Positions 27,217 to 35,521 of a DNA stretch of 64,000 nt are shown here, piece by piece (the stretch's first letter is position 1; every line of letters starts with the position of its first letter). The stretch lies in contig CAIXPL010000008.1 in the NCBI GenBank assembly GCA_903921325.1, positions 272,029-336,028 on the forward strand, given 5' to 3'. The notes beneath the pieces are model-generated. The model was not told the origin of the DNA, ran no database searches, and saw nothing but the letters and a program-made list of their open reading frames with translations. The translations under genes were made by a program, and so were the position numbers. The stretch comes from an uncultured Pseudomonadota bacterium (GTDB lineage Bacteria > Pseudomonadota > Gammaproteobacteria > Burkholderiales > SG8-39).

Positions 27217-27618
27217 TCAGTTGCCGACCATGCTTTGCGCGAGGCTTTGCAAACCTTGAGCGATGGCGGGCAGCAGATAGATGATGACGACCGCCGCAAC
27301 CCCGATCGAGGCGAACATTGCCCCTTTGCTGAAAAATGCAAAAACGCAACCGACCAGCACCAGGCAACCGATGACCAGCGCCCATTTGCCATAAAAGAAC
27401 CCTTTGACCGCTGACCACACACTGTCACCGGTGGCCACCGCATTGGTCTGACCGCAGGCAGGATCGATCCAGATGAGAAGCACCAGCAGAAGCGCCACAA
27501 TGACCAGCGCGTGATAAACCTTTGCCGACCGATTCTTTGGCGTGGTGGCAGGCAGACAGCGATGGATGCGGATGCGATAAGGCTGCACCCGGTCGGCAGA
27601 TATCAGCACGACGGTCAC
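27217..27618 (-). CDS. F-like propilin (TraA-like), first gene of the secretion operon
   Basis: A 133-residue propilin. It begins at a GTG preceded by AGGAG seven bases upstream, a strong ribosome site. The leader is unusually long (about 56 residues), as in F TraA (51 residues). A hydrophobic leader core (ALVIVALLLVLLIWID) ends at a possible leader-peptidase site ACG before QTNAV. The mature part of about 77 residues has two membrane spans (ALVIGCLVLVGCVFAFF and ASIGVAAVVIIYLLPAI) separated by a short loop, the topology of conjugative pilins. TraL follows 15 bases later. An upstream ATG at 27699 is rejected because it has no ribosome site. Confidence 0.7.
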   Translation of the reverse strand: MTVVLISADRVQPYRIRIHRCLPATTPKNRSAKVYHALVIVALLLVLLIWIDPACGQTNAVATGDSVWSAVKGFFYGKWALVIGCLVLVGCVFAFFSKGAMFASIGVAAVVIIYLLPAIAQGLQSLAQSMVGN

Positions 27619-27669
27619 GAGCAAACTCCTGAGCTGGAAAACGGGCGCCGCCTGACCAGCGGAACGACG

Positions 27670-27749
27670 TTGAGCAGCATCCTTGCGCCCGCGCGCCAAC
27701 GTGCGGATGGGGAGGAATCACGGAGGCCGCGGTGAAGAATGCTGCTCAA
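27670..27749. promoter_or_regulatory. 11-bp inverted repeat upstream of the secretion operon
   Basis: TTGAGCAGCAT at 27670-27680 is repeated in inverse orientation at 27739-27749, with 58 bases between. It lies in the only intergenic gap (about 177 bases) upstream of the propilin gene. It may be a regulator-binding site, perhaps for the tandem ribbon-helix-helix protein encoded at the end of the operon; that link is inference. Confidence 0.45.
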
Positions 27750-27794
27750 TCACTACACATCGGGGTGAGAACCCGTTCGTAGGGAGAGCGCGTT

Positions 27795-28691
27795 TCAGGG
27801 CCTGGCGTCAGGAAAGAACAGTTGCTCGCCCTGGATTTTGTAATTGGCAATCGCGCGCTGGCCGGCAGCACTCACCAGCCAGTCAATGAACTGCTGACCG
27901 GCTGCCGCCTTGACATGTGGATGGCGCTGCGGATTGACCAGCAGGAGGCCGTAGTCATTGCGCAGTCGGCTATCGCCCTCCTTCACGATCGCAAGCGACT
28001 GCCGATTGCGAAACGCAATCCAGGTGCCACGATCAGACAGAATGTAGGCATCCATCGCAGCAGCGATATTCAATGCCGGCCCCATGCCAGTACCGGTGTC
28101 GCGATACCACGGCCCATGATCGGCACGTATATCGATGCCAGCCAGGTTCCACAAACGTAACTCGGCCTCGTAAGTTCCACTGCGATCACCGCGTGACACG
28201 AAGCTTGCCTGCCGTGCCTTGATGCGCTGCAAAGCCTCGAGCACATCGCGAGCGCCGGCGACCTGCGCTGGATCGGATCGCGGGCCGATCAGGACAAAGT
28301 CGTTGTACATCAGATCATAGCGACGCGTGGCATAGCCTTCGGCGACAAAGCGATCTTCTGCCGGCCGGTCATGAACGCACAGCACATCGACATCACCGCG
28401 ACGGCCCAAATCGAGTGCCTGCCCGGTCCCAATGGCGACCACATGAACCTGGATGCCGCTTGCTTGGACAAAGAGCGGCAGCAGATACGAAAACAGGCCT
28501 GACTGCTCCGTTGATGTGGTCGAACCGACGAGCAGGGTCGCCGAGCCGCCTTGCGCCTGAGCCAGCACCTGCAGCGGGGCGGTGGGCACAGCCGCACCGG
28601 TCTGCGCAAGGCTCGGCAGAGCGACCATCAAGACAAGCGCGAGCAGTGGCAAATACCAGCGGTGCGAGGCCTGAATGCGCAACCGGTTCAT
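27795..28691 (-). CDS. tupA: Tungstate/molybdate ABC transporter substrate-binding protein, TupA type
   Basis: A 298-residue exported receptor. The leader is followed by LLVGSTTSTEQSGLFSYLLP, the TupA hallmark (TTTS motif for oxyanion binding), and later by FVSRGDRSGTYEAELRLW and IVKEGDSRLRNDYGLLLVNP, all typical of TupA. The family binds tungstate, less often molybdate or sulfate, in the periplasm. It overlaps the ATPase gene by four bases and closes the tupBCA operon. The neighbouring molybdo-hydroxylase supports Mo/W supply. Confidence 0.85.
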   Translation of the reverse strand: MNRLRIQASHRWYLPLLALVLMVALPSLAQTGAAVPTAPLQVLAQAQGGSATLLVGSTTSTEQSGLFSYLLPLFVQASGIQVHVVAIGTGQALDLGRRGDVDVLCVHDRPAEDRFVAEGYATRRYDLMYNDFVLIGPRSDPAQVAGARDVLEALQRIKARQASFVSRGDRSGTYEAELRLWNLAGIDIRADHGPWYRDTGTGMGPALNIAAAMDAYILSDRGTWIAFRNRQSLAIVKEGDSRLRNDYGLLLVNPQRHPHVKAAAGQQFIDWLVSAAGQRAIANYKIQGEQLFFPDARP

Positions 28692-29386
28692 GGTCGCTCA
28701 GCAGAGAGAAATTCGCGCGCCTGGTGCGAGCGGGGTGCAGCAAAGAATTCGTTGGCTGGCGTGTGTTCGGTGATCGAACCGCGATCAATGAAAAGGATCT
28801 GATCGGCCAGGCGGCGCGCCTGGCCCAGATTGTGAGTACTCATGATGATCTGCGTGCCCGCGGCATGGATGGCATGGATGATGCCCTCTACCGTGGCGGC
28901 GGATCCTGGATCAAGGTTGGCGGTGGGTTCGTCCAGAAACAGGACCTGTGGCGTAATGGCCCACGCCCGCGCGAGAGCCAATTGCTGCCGTTCACCGCCA
29001 GACAATGTCGGTGCATGACGGTCAGCAAGCAGCGCGAGACCCACCCGGTGCAGTGCCTCCTGCGCAAGGTCGCGGCGAGCTTTTGCGCTCACGCCGGCCA
29101 GACGCAGCGCAAAGGTGACATTGGCGAGCACGCTTCGGCGCAACACCACTGGACGCTGAAACACCATGGCCTGACGTGCGGGGGGATTCGGGTGCCAGCG
29201 AATGTCGCCTGCGCTCGGTTGCAATAACCCGTGACACAAGCGCATCAGCACGCTCTTGCCCGCTCCATTCGGCCCCAACAGAAGCGTGCGCGTGCCACTT
29301 TCAAGCCTTGCGTTGACCGCATTGATCAGCCGATGGCCATTGCACTCATAGCTAAGAGCGCTCAATTCCAATAGGCTAGATGCCAT
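28688..29386 (-). CDS. tupC: Tungstate/molybdate ABC transporter ATPase
   Basis: A 232-residue ATP-binding subunit: Walker A GPNGAGKSVLM, signature TLSGGERQQLALARAW, Walker B VLFLDEPTANLDPGS, then the switch histidine in STHNLGQARRLAD. The start used here overlaps the tupB stop by eleven bases; an in-frame ATG further upstream at 29419 would sit inside tupB. Confidence 0.88.
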   Translation of the reverse strand: MASSLLELSALSYECNGHRLINAVNARLESGTRTLLLGPNGAGKSVLMRLCHGLLQPSAGDIRWHPNPPARQAMVFQRPVVLRRSVLANVTFALRLAGVSAKARRDLAQEALHRVGLALLADRHAPTLSGGERQQLALARAWAITPQVLFLDEPTANLDPGSAATVEGIIHAIHAAGTQIIMSTHNLGQARRLADQILFIDRGSITEHTPANEFFAAPRSHQAREFLSAERP

Positions 29387-30080
29387 GCTGTGCACTATGC
29401 GGTCGTGACAAATAGGCAAGCGCGTTCACCAGAAACACCAGCACGAGCAATACGGTGCCCAGGGCCAGCGCGAAAGCAAGGTTTCCCTTGCTGGTTTCAA
29501 GCGCAATGGTGGTCGTCATGACCCGGGTCAATCCGTCGATATTGCCACCGACCATCATGACAGCACCTACTTCAGCCACGGCTCGCCCGAAGCCTGCCAG
29601 CAGGACGGTGAGCAGTGCCTGGCGTGCTTCCCACAGCAACGTTGGAATGATCTGCCACCAGCGCGCGCCCAGCGAGCGTAGCAATTCGGCGTATTCCTCC
29701 CAGTCATTCGCGATCACCTGGCGAGTGAGGGCGATGATAATGGGCACAATCAATACGCTCTGCGCCATCACCATCGCGGCTGGCGTGAATAGCAGACCGA
29801 ACGTCCCAAGAGGTCCGGCACGCGACAGCAGGATGTAGATGAGCAGACCCACGACCACTGGTGGCAGACCCATCATCGCGTTAAATGCAACAATCAGCAG
29901 GCGTCGTCCCGGGAATCGGCACACTGCCAGCAGGGCGCCGCAGGGCGCACCGATCAGTGACGCAATCAACAGCGCGCTCAAGCTGACTCGCAGACTGAGC
30001 ACGATGACACCCAGCAAGGCCGGTTCACGTCCGGCCAGCAGGTGCGCAGCCTGAATAAATGCCGCACCAAGATCGTTCAT
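29376..30080 (-). CDS. tupB: Tungstate/molybdate ABC transporter permease, TupB type
   Basis: A 234-residue permease with five hydrophobic segments and the inner-membrane permease loop EYAELLRSLGARWWQIIPTLLWEARQALLTVLLAGFGRAVAEVGAVMMVGG, of which AVAEVGAVMMVGG is the TupB signature. I start at the ATG giving MNDLGAAFIQ; an open frame of another 222 residues upstream is antisense to the molybdo-hydroxylase gene and is a shadow. Confidence 0.9.
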   Translation of the reverse strand: MNDLGAAFIQAAHLLAGREPALLGVIVLSLRVSLSALLIASLIGAPCGALLAVCRFPGRRLLIVAFNAMMGLPPVVVGLLIYILLSRAGPLGTFGLLFTPAAMVMAQSVLIVPIIIALTRQVIANDWEEYAELLRSLGARWWQIIPTLLWEARQALLTVLLAGFGRAVAEVGAVMMVGGNIDGLTRVMTTTIALETSKGNLAFALALGTVLLVLVFLVNALAYLSRPHSAQHGI

Positions 30081-30197
30081 CCCGGCATTCTCGCAAATCC
30101 GCTCGATGAGCGTCCGCTTTTGCTGCAGGTCTTCTGAAACGACACCGTCTGCTTTGGTATCCTTGCCATCCCCTCGCATACTGGCAGAGCGTATCTC

Positions 30198-32549
30198 TTG
30201 GACGATTATTCCGCCGGCCTCAGAGGCCGCATTGAAGACCATCGCCTGATCACGGGTCAGGGTCTTTTCACCTCCGATCGAGTCTTGCCCGGTCAATTGC
30301 ATGCGGCGTTTCTGCGCTCTGATCGTGCACACGCCCGCATCGTGTCGATCGATGTCAGCGCGGCAAAGGCGTTGCCTGGTGTTCATCTGGTCCTCACCGG
30401 TGAGGATGCCAAGGCGGCCGGTGCCGGGTCGTTGCCGACTCAGCTTGCGGTCAATGGCCGCGACGGCAAACCCCTGATCAAACCCTATCGGCCTATTCTG
30501 GCGCAGGGCAAAGTTCGCTTTGTGGGCGAAGCGCTCGCCTGTGTGGTGGCCGATTCGCAGTCGATTGCACAGGATGCGATTGAAGCGATTGCTGTTGACT
30601 ACGAAGACCTTGCGTTTGTCACCCGGGCCGAAGATGCGTTGGCGCCGGGCGCACCCCAGCTGCACGATAATGTTCCCGACAATCGGGTGATGGATTTCGG
30701 ACAGGGCGATGAAGAGGCCACCACGCGGGCGTTTGCAAGCGCCCATCGGGTGGTGCGGCTATCAATCTATAACAATCGGGTCGTTGGCAATCCGATGGAG
30801 CCCCGCGCGGTCATCGGTGATTTCGATGCGGCGCGCGAGCATTTCACCCTGTTTTCGGTTACCCAGGGCGTCACTGGCCTGCGCACCCAGGTCGCGGCCA
30901 CGCTGGGCATTACCGAGGACAAGCTCGACGTGGTGTCACAGGACGTCGGTGGCGGCTTTGGACTGCGCAGTTCAGCCCACCCCGAAACCTGCATGGTGCT
31001 GGTCTGCGCACGCCTGTTGGGACGTCCGGTGAAGTGGACCTCCACCCGCTCCGAGGGGTTCTTGTCTGATGAGCAGGCGCGGGATGCGATCTGTCATGGC
31101 GCGGTGGCGCTCGATCCGGAAGGCCGCTTTCTGGCGATGCGATTTGATTTCGTTTCCAACCTTGGGGCGTATTTGGCACCGGTAGGTCCGTTCATCAACA
31201 GTCGCATCACTGCCTGCATGACCGGGGTCTATGACGTCCCCACGGCTTACGCTCGGAATCAGTTAGCGCTTACTCACACCGTGCCGACGGCAGCCTATCG
31301 CGGCGCCGGGCGCCCGGTGATGTCTGCCATCATCGAACGGCTTGTTCATCAGGCAGCGCTCGAATTGGGCGTGGACGACGCGGAATTGCGGCGCCGCAAC
31401 ATGATCCGCAAAGACCGCTTTCCGTACAAATTGGTAAACGGCAATGTCTATGATTGTGGCGATCCGATTGGTGTGCTCGAGAAAGCGGTCGCCGCCTCAG
31501 GATGGGCTGATCAGGCGGCGTTCCTGGCGCGGCGCGAGGCCGCCAGGGCCCGTGGAAAACTGCTTGGACGAGGGATGGCCAGTTGCATAGAATCCACCGG
31601 CGCCGGCAATCCGACCGGCGACCAGGGTGTATTGCGCTTTGACCGTGATGGGCACATTACCTTGCATGCCGTGTCACACTCGAGCGGACAAGGTCATGAG
31701 ACTGCTTTTGCACAGATCGTCGCATCCGTGTTGGGAGTGAAAGCCAACACAATCACCTTGCACGAAGGCGATCCAGCGGTACGGCTGGTTGGAAACGGGA
31801 CCGGGGGTTCGCGCACGACGACCGGTGCTGGAAGCGTGATGCTGGTTGCTGCCCAGGAAGTGGTCAAAAAGGGGATGAGCTACGCTGCCGTTGAATTGGA
31901 AGCGGCCGAGCAGGACGTTGAATTTGTTGCCGGAATCTACCGGATCAAAGGAACCGACCGCGCCATCAGCCTGCCGGCGTTGGCCAGAAAGCTGGCCGGT
32001 GATGGCCCCCATCCACTTGACATGCAATCCCATGTCACGATTGGCGTTACCTATCCGAACGGCTGCCACATCGCCGAAGTCGAAATTGATCCGATTACCG
32101 GCGTCACGGAACTGATCTCTTATGTCGCCTGTGATGATGCCGGGACGATCATCAATCACCAGCTGGTGGAAGGGCAGATGCACGGTGGTCTGGCGCAAGG
32201 CATAGGACAAGTCCTGGGTGAATACTCAATTTACGACCCGGAAAGCGGGCAGTTGTTGAGCGGCAGCTTTATGGACTATCCGATGCCGCGTGCAGGGCTG
32301 CTGCAAGGGATCACCCTGGTTGACCATCCGGTGCCAACTGCAACCAATCCATTAGGTGCCAAGGGCGTTGGCGAATCCGGTGTCACCGGTTCTCTGCCGA
32401 CAGTGATGAACGCCATCCTGGATGCCCTGCGCACAGTCGGCGTCAGTCACTTTGACATGCCGGCGACGCCGGCCCGAGTTTGGGGTGCCATCCAAGCGGC
32501 GGCGGCAGGGCAGGGTGGCCGTCTGGCGATTCCCCAGGTGGCAGCTTAG
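30198..32549 (+). CDS. Molybdopterin hydroxylase large subunit, form II CoxL/xanthine dehydrogenase family
   Basis: A 783-residue catalytic subunit of the aerobic CO dehydrogenase/xanthine oxidase family. The N-terminus, GRIEDHRLITGQGLFTSD, is the family opening. The active-site loop reads TAAYRGAGRP, the form II motif, and not the AYRCSFR of true CO dehydrogenase, so CO oxidation is not implied. GVGESGVTG near the C-terminus carries the catalytic glutamate. The start codon is TTG. No FAD-binding or 2Fe-2S subunit is visible within this window, so partners must be elsewhere. It is divergent from tupBCA, the presumed metal supplier. Substrate unknown. Confidence 0.85.
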   Translation: MDDYSAGLRGRIEDHRLITGQGLFTSDRVLPGQLHAAFLRSDRAHARIVSIDVSAAKALPGVHLVLTGEDAKAAGAGSLPTQLAVNGRDGKPLIKPYRPILAQGKVRFVGEALACVVADSQSIAQDAIEAIAVDYEDLAFVTRAEDALAPGAPQLHDNVPDNRVMDFGQGDEEATTRAFASAHRVVRLSIYNNRVVGNPMEPRAVIGDFDAAREHFTLFSVTQGVTGLRTQVAATLGITEDKLDVVSQDVGGGFGLRSSAHPETCMVLVCARLLGRPVKWTSTRSEGFLSDEQARDAICHGAVALDPEGRFLAMRFDFVSNLGAYLAPVGPFINSRITACMTGVYDVPTAYARNQLALTHTVPTAAYRGAGRPVMSAIIERLVHQAALELGVDDAELRRRNMIRKDRFPYKLVNGNVYDCGDPIGVLEKAVAASGWADQAAFLARREAARARGKLLGRGMASCIESTGAGNPTGDQGVLRFDRDGHITLHAVSHSSGQGHETAFAQIVASVLGVKANTITLHEGDPAVRLVGNGTGGSRTTTGAGSVMLVAAQEVVKKGMSYAAVELEAAEQDVEFVAGIYRIKGTDRAISLPALARKLAGDGPHPLDMQSHVTIGVTYPNGCHIAEVEIDPITGVTELISYVACDDAGTIINHQLVEGQMHGGLAQGIGQVLGEYSIYDPESGQLLSGSFMDYPMPRAGLLQGITLVDHPVPTATNPLGAKGVGESGVTGSLPTVMNAILDALRTVGVSHFDMPATPARVWGAIQAAAAGQGGRLAIPQVAA

Positions 32550-32569
32550 GCTTCGTTGAATGATGTGTT

Positions 32570-32585
32570 TGTTTCACGTGAAACA
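32570..32585. promoter_or_regulatory. parS: parS centromere site 1
   Basis: TGTTTCACGTGAAACA is a perfect 16-bp palindrome and matches the canonical bacterial parS consensus to which ParB binds. It lies about 3.7 kb before parB. Confidence 0.93.
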
Positions 32586-32717
32586 TTTCAGAGGTAACGC
32601 TCCCCCGGGTAATTGCTCTTGCAGCTAATGTGGTGTGGCGCTCGTGATTCGCCACCGCGCTGCGCTCAACGCTGGTCGGGGTGCTGGCAAAGTCATGCGA
32701 CCGATAGCCATAGCCCA

Positions 32718-32733
32718 CGTTTCACGTGAAACA
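32718..32733. promoter_or_regulatory. parS: parS centromere site 2
   Basis: CGTTTCACGTGAAACA has the complete GTTTCACGTGAAAC core and differs from site 1 only in its first base. It is 148 bases from site 1 and the same ParB should bind it, since both precede the mnmG-rsmG-parAB operon. Confidence 0.9.
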
Positions 32734-32801
32734 CGTCTCGCAAGATGGAAACAAAGTCCGCCGCGTCGCTGTTGAATCTTCTGTGATTCACGGACTAGCC
32801 C

Positions 32802-32807
32802 TATAAT
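32802..32807 (+). promoter_or_regulatory. Consensus -10 hexamer upstream of mnmG
   Basis: TATAAT, a perfect -10 match. Seventeen bases before it is only TTCTGT, a poor -35, so strength is uncertain. Transcription would begin about 105 bases before the mnmG start. Confidence 0.5.
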
Positions 32808-32918
32808 TCGCCCCCAATGCGCTGCCGCGTCCCGGTATGGACGCGCTTTGATCTACCCGGCGGCCGGAACTCTGGCCAGCGGTGCACAACCCTACCGTCT
32901 CATTACCTGCTCTTCGGC

Positions 32919-34856
32919 ATGGATTTCCCTACACAATTTGATGTACTTGTCATTGGTGGTGGACATGCCGGCACTGAGGCCGCTCTTGCCGCCGCACGCG
33001 CAGGCGCACAAACCCTCCTGCTCACGCACAACATCGAAACGCTCGGACAGATGTCGTGCAACCCTTCCATCGGGGGAATCGGCAAAGGCCATCTTGTCCG
33101 CGAGCTCGATGCGCTCGGCGGTGCCATGGCCTTGTGTACCGACGAAGCAGGCATCCAGTTCCGCACCCTCAACTCGAGCAAGGGTCCAGCCGTGCGTGCA
33201 ACCCGTGCCCAAGCCGATCGAATTCTCTATAAAGCCGCGGTTCGACGGCGCCTTGAAAACCAACCGCGCCTGACGCTATTCCAACAGGCGGCCGACGACC
33301 TGATTATTGAAGGCGACCGAGCCGTCGGTGTCGTCACCCAAATGGGCATCCGCTTCAAGGCGCGCACCGTCGTGCTTACCGCAGGGACATTCCTCGCCGG
33401 GAAAATCCATATCGGTCTTGCGCAGCATGCTGGCGGTCGGGCTGGCGATCCGCCGGCGCAGACCCTCAGCGCCCGGCTGCGCGAACTTCAGCTCCCGGTC
33501 GGTCGTCTCAAAACCGGTACGCCGCCGCGCATCGATGGTCGCACGATCGACTACTCCCATCTACAAATCCAGCCGGGTGACGACCCCGCTCCGGTATTTT
33601 CGTTTCGCGGGAACAGGGCCATGCACCCGCAGCAACTACCTTGCTGGATTACCCACACCACCGCTGCTACCCATGAGGTGATCCGTGGCGGTCTGACCCG
33701 TTCGCCCCTCTTCACTGGGGTCATTGAAGGGATCGGTCCACGCTACTGCCCTTCGATCGAAGACAAGATTCACCGCTTCGCCTCACGCGACAGTCATCAG
33801 GTGTTTCTCGAGCCGGAGGGACTCGATACCCACGAAATCTATCCCAACGGCATTTCCACCAGCTTGCCCTTTGATGTTCAGCTCACCCTGGTCCGCACCA
33901 TCCCGGGTCTGGAGCGAGCGCACATCCTGCGCCCCGGCTACGCCATCGAATATGACTACTTCGACCCCCGCGGTCTGCGGCTTTCGCTTGAATCCAAAGC
34001 AATTGCAGGTCTCTACTTCGCCGGCCAGATCAATGGCACAACCGGCTACGAGGAAGCCGCGGCCCAGGGCCTGCTCGCCGGCCTCAATGCGGCGCTCGCG
34101 ACACAAGACAAAGCCCCCTGGTGCCCAACGCGCAGCGAAGCCTACCTCGGCGTGATGGTCGATGATCTCACCACCCGCGGGGTGAGCGAACCCTATCGCA
34201 TGTTTACCAGCCGCGCCGAATATCGCCTGGCCTTGCGCGAAGACAACGCAGATCTGCGTCTCACCGACATCGGACGCCGCCTCGGGGTGGTTGAGGATGA
34301 ACAGTGGGCCCATTTCGATGCCAAGCGCGACGCGATTGCACGTGAAACCGAGCGGCTGCGCTCAAGCTGGGTCAATCCGAGAATCATTGCCGCGCATGAT
34401 TCAGAACGTCTGCTCGGCAAAGCCCTTGAACATGAGCACACGCTACTTGACCTGCTGCGTCGCCCCAATGTCAGCTATGGCACGGTGCGCGAACTGGAGG
34501 CACTGGCGGCGCGCAGCTCCTCTACGGCCGAAGCGCTCGAATCCCCCGCCGTAGACCTCTGCGACCTCGACTCCGCCGCGGTCGAGCAAATCGAGATTCA
34601 GGCCCGTTATGAGGGCTATATCGCGCGTCAGGACGAGCAGATCGCGCGCCAGGGGGCGCTGGAAAGCACCCCCTTGCCTGACACGTTCGACTATCAGGCC
34701 GTCCCGGGTCTCTCTCATGAAGTACGCCAGAAGCTCTCCGCCACCCGACCGCAAACGCTGGGACAAGCGTCACGAATCTCTGGCGTCACCCCAGCTGCGA
34801 TGTCCCTGGTTCTAGTGCAGCTCAAGCGGATGCGTGCCCTGCGCAACGCCGCCTGA
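32919..34856 (+). CDS. mnmG: tRNA uridine 5-carboxymethylaminomethyl modification enzyme, FAD subunit
   Basis: A 645-residue FAD protein that with MnmE modifies U34 in tRNA. The FAD-binding [17 protein letters not shown] is at residues 14-30, and [18 protein letters not shown], with the reactive cysteine, follows. C-terminal helices for MnmE and tRNA contact are complete, and length is normal (about 630). I start at [13 protein letters not shown] because the 34 upstream residues are unrelated to the family. It heads the operon mnmG-rsmG-parA-parB. Confidence 0.97.
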   Translation: MDFPTQFDVLVIGGGHAGTEAALAAARAGAQTLLLTHNIETLGQMSCNPSIGGIGKGHLVRELDALGGAMALCTDEAGIQFRTLNSSKGPAVRATRAQADRILYKAAVRRRLENQPRLTLFQQAADDLIIEGDRAVGVVTQMGIRFKARTVVLTAGTFLAGKIHIGLAQHAGGRAGDPPAQTLSARLRELQLPVGRLKTGTPPRIDGRTIDYSHLQIQPGDDPAPVFSFRGNRAMHPQQLPCWITHTTAATHEVIRGGLTRSPLFTGVIEGIGPRYCPSIEDKIHRFASRDSHQVFLEPEGLDTHEIYPNGISTSLPFDVQLTLVRTIPGLERAHILRPGYAIEYDYFDPRGLRLSLESKAIAGLYFAGQINGTTGYEEAAAQGLLAGLNAALATQDKAPWCPTRSEAYLGVMVDDLTTRGVSEPYRMFTSRAEYRLALREDNADLRLTDIGRRLGVVEDEQWAHFDAKRDAIARETERLRSSWVNPRIIAAHDSERLLGKALEHEHTLLDLLRRPNVSYGTVRELEALAARSSSTAEALESPAVDLCDLDSAAVEQIEIQARYEGYIARQDEQIARQGALESTPLPDTFDYQAVPGLSHEVRQKLSATRPQTLGQASRISGVTPAAMSLVLVQLKRMRALRNAA

Positions 34857-34861
34857 GGCGC

Positions 34862-35521
34862 ATGTCAGCGGCGATCTCCACGCGACGGCAGCTTCTCGCT
34901 CAAGGCGCAGCGAGTCTTGGCCTCGATCTGTCCGGTACCATGCTTGAGTCTTTGGCCGCCTATATTGATCTCTTGGTGAAGTGGAACCGGGTCTATAACC
35001 TCACGGCGATCCGTGACCCTGACGAGATGCTGACCCAACATCTCCTGGACTCGCTGTCCGTGGTCAACTGCCTCAAAGTTCAACGCGTGCTGGATGTCGG
35101 CAGCGGCCCAGGCCTGCCCGGCATCGTCATCTCGCTGGTACGCCCCGATCTGCGGGTGAGCCTGCTCGACAGCAACCAGAAGAAGTGTGCTTTCATGCAG
35201 CAAGCTGTGAGCGAGCTTCGTATTGCCAATGCACAGGTCGAATGCTGCCGCGTCGAGGACCTGGCCACCCAGCAATCCGATCCCGGCGTATTCGACAGCA
35301 TCACTTCGCGGGCCTTTGCGAGCCTCGCAGACTTCGCCAGCACGAGTCTGCCCTACCTCGCACCAGGAGGCCGCCTGGTGGCGATGAAAGGTAAAGTACC
35401 GGAAGACGAGCTCCGCCACTTGCCCGACACCGTGCGATTGATCGAAATCCGTCCGCTACACGTGCCCGGGCTGACGGCGGCCCGTTGTGCCGTGATTCTG
35501 GAGCGCATATCGCGTGACTAA
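34862..35521 (+). CDS. rsmG: 16S rRNA (guanine527-N7)-methyltransferase
   Basis: A 219-residue SAM-dependent methyltransferase. YNLTAIRDPDEMLTQHLLDSLSV and the SAM-binding VLDVGSGPGLPGIVISLVRP are diagnostic, and ITSRAFASL is the conserved active-site strand. The start is five bases after mnmG and the stop overlaps parA by eight bases. Confidence 0.95.
   Translation: MSAAISTRRQLLAQGAASLGLDLSGTMLESLAAYIDLLVKWNRVYNLTAIRDPDEMLTQHLLDSLSVVNCLKVQRVLDVGSGPGLPGIVISLVRPDLRVSLLDSNQKKCAFMQQAVSELRIANAQVECCRVEDLATQQSDPGVFDSITSRAFASLADFASTSLPYLAPGGRLVAMKGKVPEDELRHLPDTVRLIEIRPLHVPGLTAARCAVILERISRD

Larger units (their letters stand above)
32550..32918. other. 369-base gap holding two parS sites and the mnmG promoter region
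   Basis: No convincing gene is seen between the molybdo-hydroxylase and mnmG. The gap holds the two parS sites listed separately, a consensus -10 hexamer, and the mnmG leader. A weak frame runs from 32817 into mnmG but does not start with conserved residues. Confidence 0.7.

Noticed and set aside
30081..30746. N-terminal extension of tupB to 30746
   Set aside because: It is antisense to the molybdo-hydroxylase gene; the permease starts at MNDLGAAF.
30198..32549. Carbon monoxide dehydrogenase
   Set aside because: The active-site loop is AYRGAGR and lacks the cysteine of AYRCSFR that is needed for CO oxidation.
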